Assembly: GCA_934438135.1 (NCBI GenBank)
Contig: CAKSBP010000063.1
Coordinates: forward strand, 1-15,357
DNA: 15,357 bases
Source of the DNA: an uncultured Clostridium sp.
GTDB lineage: Bacteria; Bacillota; Clostridia; Lachnospirales; Lachnospiraceae
Direction: 5' to 3'
Part shown: positions 13,056 to 15,357 of the stretch, in pieces
How positions within the stretch are numbered: position 1 is the first letter of the stretch
Layout: each line of letters starts with the position of its first letter
Position numbers and translations under genes: made by a program
The notes under the pieces: model-generated
Databases searched by the model: none
What the model was told of the DNA's origin: nothing
The model's input: only the letters and a program-made list of their open reading frames with translations

Positions 13056-13751
13056 TCATAATATTGTATCATAGAAGTGAAAATTCATACGAATTGGAAC
13101 AAAGGAAGACTTCTTTTTGTTCCATTGGTATGTTATTTTAAATTCTCCAGCAAACTCAGCTGGTGCAATTTCAACTGGCACAACAGCTGTATAATACGTT
13201 CTCTTAAAATTATATTTTGTAATAGAATCATATGCAATTTTATCATAAAGCTGGGTTGTATCTATCCCCTTACATATGGACTGATAGGTTTTATTTTTCA
13301 TTTTTATAATTACTTTAGTGCCCTTAATACTGGAAGTCACATTAGAACCAATTACTACCGAAGGTTTTTCTGTCGAATAAGATTTCAATGTACTTCTGTC
13401 TAAAATATGTAATTCTTTTTTATCAAAACCAGTTCCTTCGCCTTCCGTGCAGCAGACAACAATATGTTTACTGTCTATCAGATGAATGGTTGGTTCAAAT
13501 CCAGGCTTACAAATATTTTTCCATTTAAAATACTTTACTTTCTTTCCAGACTTCAGATAAAAGCCATTATACATACTCTCTGTATTTTTTTTATCATAAT
13601 ACAGAAATATCTTTTCACTTTTCATATCTGCAATTAAATGTTTTTCCTGGTATTTTTTTCCTCCTGCTTGTACCTGCGTACAAAAACTTCCTGTCAGCAT
13701 AAGAATCACCAATGCAATCACACTTGGAACTAATTTTTTCATTTTTTTCAT
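13056..13751 (-). CDS. Secreted protein of unknown function
   Basis: A 231-residue exported protein that I do not recognise. The signal peptide is clear: basic MKKMKKL, hydrophobic VPSVIALVILMLTG, and a VQA|GG cleavage site after residue 29. The mature part is Lys- and Tyr-rich and beta-strand-like, with EKIFLYYDKKNTESMYNGFY and HIVVCCTEGEGTGFDKKELH (a CC pair). It closes with FAGEFKITYQWNKKKSSFVP, suggesting a beta-sheet surface or secreted domain. AAAGGTGG lies nine bases before the ATG at 13751; the frame stays open to 13814, but that start has no supporting site. It follows the GH43 gene by 76 bases on the same strand, with a hairpin between, and may be co-transcribed. It ends at the terminator at 13005-13049. 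Confidence 0.8.
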   Translation of the reverse strand: MKKMKKLVPSVIALVILMLTGSFCTQVQAGGKKYQEKHLIADMKSEKIFLYYDKKNTESMYNGFYLKSGKKVKYFKWKNICKPGFEPTIHLIDSKHIVVCCTEGEGTGFDKKELHILDRSTLKSYSTEKPSVVIGSNVTSSIKGTKVIIKMKNKTYQSICKGIDTTQLYDKIAYDSITKYNFKRTYYTAVVPVEIAPAEFAGEFKITYQWNKKKSSFVPIRMNFHFYDTIL

Positions 13752-13782
13752 TTTTATAATCCACCTTTCTGAGTAAGACGCT

Positions 13783-13815
13783 GATGGCGGTTTGAAACTT
13801 TTTTCAAATACCATC
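13783..13815 (-). repeat. Hairpin between GH43 and secreted-protein genes
   Basis: Outer GATGG/CCATC (13783-13787, 13811-13815) and inner TTTGAAA/TTTCAAA (13791-13797, 13802-13808) form a 12-bp stem with a small internal loop and a 4-base top loop. No T-tract follows, so it is more likely an mRNA stability or processing element than a terminator. Confidence 0.5.
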
Positions 13816-13827
13816 GCCCTTTCTAAA

Positions 13828-15162
13828 TTATTTTAAAAATACAAACTCTTCCAGTTCAAATAAATGCCTCCCCTCAAACATCTCTTTAAACCAGCCGCCG
13901 CTCATACCTTCCACAACAAAATACAATGCATGTCTTCCTATAACTTTCTTCACTACTGATTGGTACACATTGGAATCCATACCAATTTCACAAATACCAA
14001 TTTCTTCTCCATTTTCTGGTTCATCCAATCTTAAGTGAATCGCAGATTTGCATCCGGTTCCAGTTACCTTCACAGCAAACTTCATTGTCTTGCTGACAAA
14101 ATCCTCACCAAAGTCGAAATATTTGTATCCAATCACACAGCCACTGGTAATTCCAGATACCATTCTGGTAAATATATTCCGCTCATTGACAAAGCAGCCG
14201 CCTTTCAGCACGCAGGCTAGTTCTGCCTTTGTCTGCTCATATGGAGAAAGTGCATCATCAAAACCAAGAGACGTCATTTCTACCTGAGGAATCGTTCCGT
14301 CTGGCAGAATTTCAATTTTTTCCACACAGCCACGACGTGACATAACCGTGCAATTGGTCATTCGATGATAGAAAATATACCACTGCCCATTTATCTGACA
14401 GATGGAACCGTGATCATTTCCACCTGGATAATCAACACCATTATCAACAATGGTGCCACGATAGTTAAATGGGCCAAGGGGCGACTTGGAAGTAGCATAA
14501 TCCAAACGGCTTCCGATTTTAGGTGAATAAATCAGATAATACGTATCTCCGATTTTTCTTGGAGAACATGCCTCAAAGAAACCAAATGGCTCTTCTGCTG
14601 GAATGATATCCGGCGTATAGGAGCCATCTATAATTTCATACATATTATCAGCATTGATTTTCGCCGCAAAGGAATGCTCATATCCACAGTAAATATAAAC
14701 CTGCCCGTCATCATCTACCAGCACACCTGGATCAATAAACCAGCCTTCTTCGTAACGGTCGATATATTTTTTATCTTCCGGATGGAATTCATATTTCGAA
14801 AGAAGCTGAAATGGTCCTTCCGGCTTTTCGCTGACAGCAACACAGCCTCTCGTTCCCATTATGTAGGCATATAAATAGTACTTTCCATCTTTTTCAACTA
14901 CATCTGGTGCATATAAATCATTGTCATGTGTCCAATCTGTATCGGATGTATGATCCCGATCCGGTTTGGTATGAAAAATATGGCCATGGCATGTCCAGTG
15001 TGTTAAATCGTCAACTGGTGCAGACCAGACCTTTAATTTATAATCGCAGAATTTATCTGAGCCTGCATTATCATGAGAACCATACACATATACACGTTCT
15101 CCAAATACATGTGGCTCTCCATCAGGAATATACTCCCATGTCGGTAAATATGGATTAGGCAT
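13828..15162 (-). CDS. Glycoside hydrolase family 43 enzyme with C-terminal CBM6-like domain
   Basis: A 444-residue cytoplasmic glycosidase of family GH43, which releases arabinose or xylose units from plant-derived oligosaccharides. The five-bladed propeller covers about 1-300. The catalytic trio is visible as base Asp14 (WEYIPDGEPHVFG), pKa-setting Asp144 (GWFIDPGVLVDDDGQ) and acid Glu197 (GFFEACSPRKIGDTYYLIYS). Supporting motifs are VYVYGSHD, DLYAPDVVEKDGKYYLY and GGNDHGSICQINGQWYIFYH. Residues about 320-444 form a beta-sandwich like CBM6 (GYKYFDFGEDF, IHLRLDEPENGEEIGICEIG, ending FELEEFVFLK). No signal peptide, so it acts on imported oligosaccharides. AGGAGG lies eight bases before the ATG. 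The promoter and a 14-base-arm inverted repeat lie just upstream, suggesting sugar-responsive control. The exact substrate (arabinofuranoside or xyloside) is not settled. Confidence 0.94.
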   Translation of the reverse strand: MPNPYLPTWEYIPDGEPHVFGERVYVYGSHDNAGSDKFCDYKLKVWSAPVDDLTHWTCHGHIFHTKPDRDHTSDTDWTHDNDLYAPDVVEKDGKYYLYAYIMGTRGCVAVSEKPEGPFQLLSKYEFHPEDKKYIDRYEEGWFIDPGVLVDDDGQVYIYCGYEHSFAAKINADNMYEIIDGSYTPDIIPAEEPFGFFEACSPRKIGDTYYLIYSPKIGSRLDYATSKSPLGPFNYRGTIVDNGVDYPGGNDHGSICQINGQWYIFYHRMTNCTVMSRRGCVEKIEILPDGTIPQVEMTSLGFDDALSPYEQTKAELACVLKGGCFVNERNIFTRMVSGITSGCVIGYKYFDFGEDFVSKTMKFAVKVTGTGCKSAIHLRLDEPENGEEIGICEIGMDSNVYQSVVKKVIGRHALYFVVEGMSGGWFKEMFEGRHLFELEEFVFLK

Positions 15163-15183
15163 AACAAATACCTCCTGAATTTA

Positions 15184-15212
15184 TTTATAATCTCTCGGAA
15201 TCTCTAAGCCAA
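15184..15212 (-). promoter_or_regulatory. Predicted promoter of the GH43 gene
   Basis: Minus-strand TTGGCT (15207-15212), 17-base spacer, TATAAA (15184-15189). The implied leader is very short (about 15 bases, starting just before AGGAGG), so an upstream start is also possible. Confidence 0.5.
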
Positions 15213-15235
15213 TAAATTCAAGGCTTTCAGATTCC
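15197..15235 (-). promoter_or_regulatory. Operator-like inverted repeat at the GH43 promoter
   Basis: GGAATCT-CT-AAGCC (15197-15210) mirrors GGCTT-TC-AGATTCC (15222-15235): 12 of 14 positions pair around an 11-base centre. One arm covers the predicted -35, so a dimeric repressor bound here would block transcription. Read on the plus strand it is followed by CCTTTTC and could alternatively act as a weak terminator. Confidence 0.55.
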
Positions 15236-15263
15236 TTTTCTATTAAAATCCCCCACTTTTTTT

Positions 15264-15332
15264 GCCGAAAAAGCTTGACAAATCCTCAAAAATTTGCGGC
15301 GAAGCCGATTAAATGTAAATTATTTTTTCGGC
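15264..15332 (+). promoter_or_regulatory. Nested hairpin leader before the right-edge gene
   Basis: Outer arms GCCGAAAAA (15264-15272) and TTTTTCGGC (15324-15332) pair perfectly. They enclose CAAAT/ATTTG (15279-15283, 15292-15296) and CGGC-GAA-GCCG (15297-15307). The outer arm ends two bases before GGAGG. A TTGACA (15275-15280) lies inside but lacks a -10 at normal spacing. Confidence 0.4.
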
Positions 15333-15348
15333 TTGGAGGCGATTTTTT

Positions 15349-15357
15349 ATGTTACCT
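15349..15357 (+). CDS. Start of a gene cut by the right edge
   Basis: ATG at 15349 with GGAGG (15335-15339) nine bases upstream opens a frame of three codons (MLP) before the window ends. The product cannot be named. It is divergent from the GH43 gene; such neighbours are often a sugar transporter or regulator, but nothing here shows that. Confidence 0.45.

Noticed and set aside
13752..13814. 21-residue extension of the secreted protein
   Set aside because: It would bury the signal peptide, has no ribosome site and overlaps an intercistronic hairpin. The ATG at 13751 has AAAGGTGG.
1..15357. CRISPR array, tRNA, rRNA, insertion sequence or phage genes
   Set aside because: No regularly spaced repeats, no cloverleaf or rRNA sequence and no transposase, integrase or phage structural proteins were seen on either strand.

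Overview
The window looks like chromosome from a low-GC, Gram-positive, anaerobic gut Firmicute, most likely a Lachnospiraceae (Blautia/Dorea/Roseburia-type) genome. The reasons are AT-rich spacers, strong AGGAGG-type ribosome binding sites, a T-box leader, and a set of proteins typical of that group (DUF3877, DUF3892, DUF4358 lipoprotein, MBOAT/DHHW pair, DUF2325, GH43 without a signal peptide). Nothing marks it as phage, plasmid or integrated element. The family assignment comes from recognised protein style, not from a search.

Layout. 1-1170: a DUF3877 gene (minus) divergent from a DUF3892 gene (plus). 1180-2265: a spacer of about 1.1 kb that at first looks empty. It holds a decayed or frameshifted small minus-strand gene with its own promoter and terminator, and an intact 43-codon AgrD-like autoinducer-peptide gene with promoter, leader, strong ribosome binding site and terminator. 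2266-3640: a single-gene tryptophan unit, with promoter, T-box leader with a Trp (UGG) specifier, trpD and terminator. 3756-5430: a small Tudor-like/coiled-coil protein (minus) divergent from an AraC-family regulator (plus), with several inverted repeats between them. 5453-8598: a three-gene minus-strand operon (DUF4358 lipoprotein, MBOAT O-acyltransferase, DHHW/AlgX-like protein) for O-acylation of a surface polymer. 8707-9911: a cation diffusion facilitator behind a structured leader that looks like a NiCo-type metal riboswitch. 9999-11450: a kinase-like protein of the ROK/actin-like ATPase fold whose motifs come in circularly permuted order, preceded by a DUF2325 gene. 11502-13031: a shared palindromic operator and a MATE efflux pump. 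13056-15235: an intracellular GH43 glycosidase and a small secreted protein. At the right edge a structured leader and the first codons of another plus-strand gene are visible.

How the parts relate. Most genes are small independent transcription units with visible promoters and terminators. Regulation by RNA is prominent: a T-box on trpD, a metal-sensing leader on the efflux gene, a cUUCGg intercistronic hairpin in the acylation operon, and a hairpin leader on the peptide gene. The best candidates for something undescribed are the orphan AgrD-like peptide gene at 1780-1911 and the apparently circularly permuted ROK-like protein at 9999-11069.
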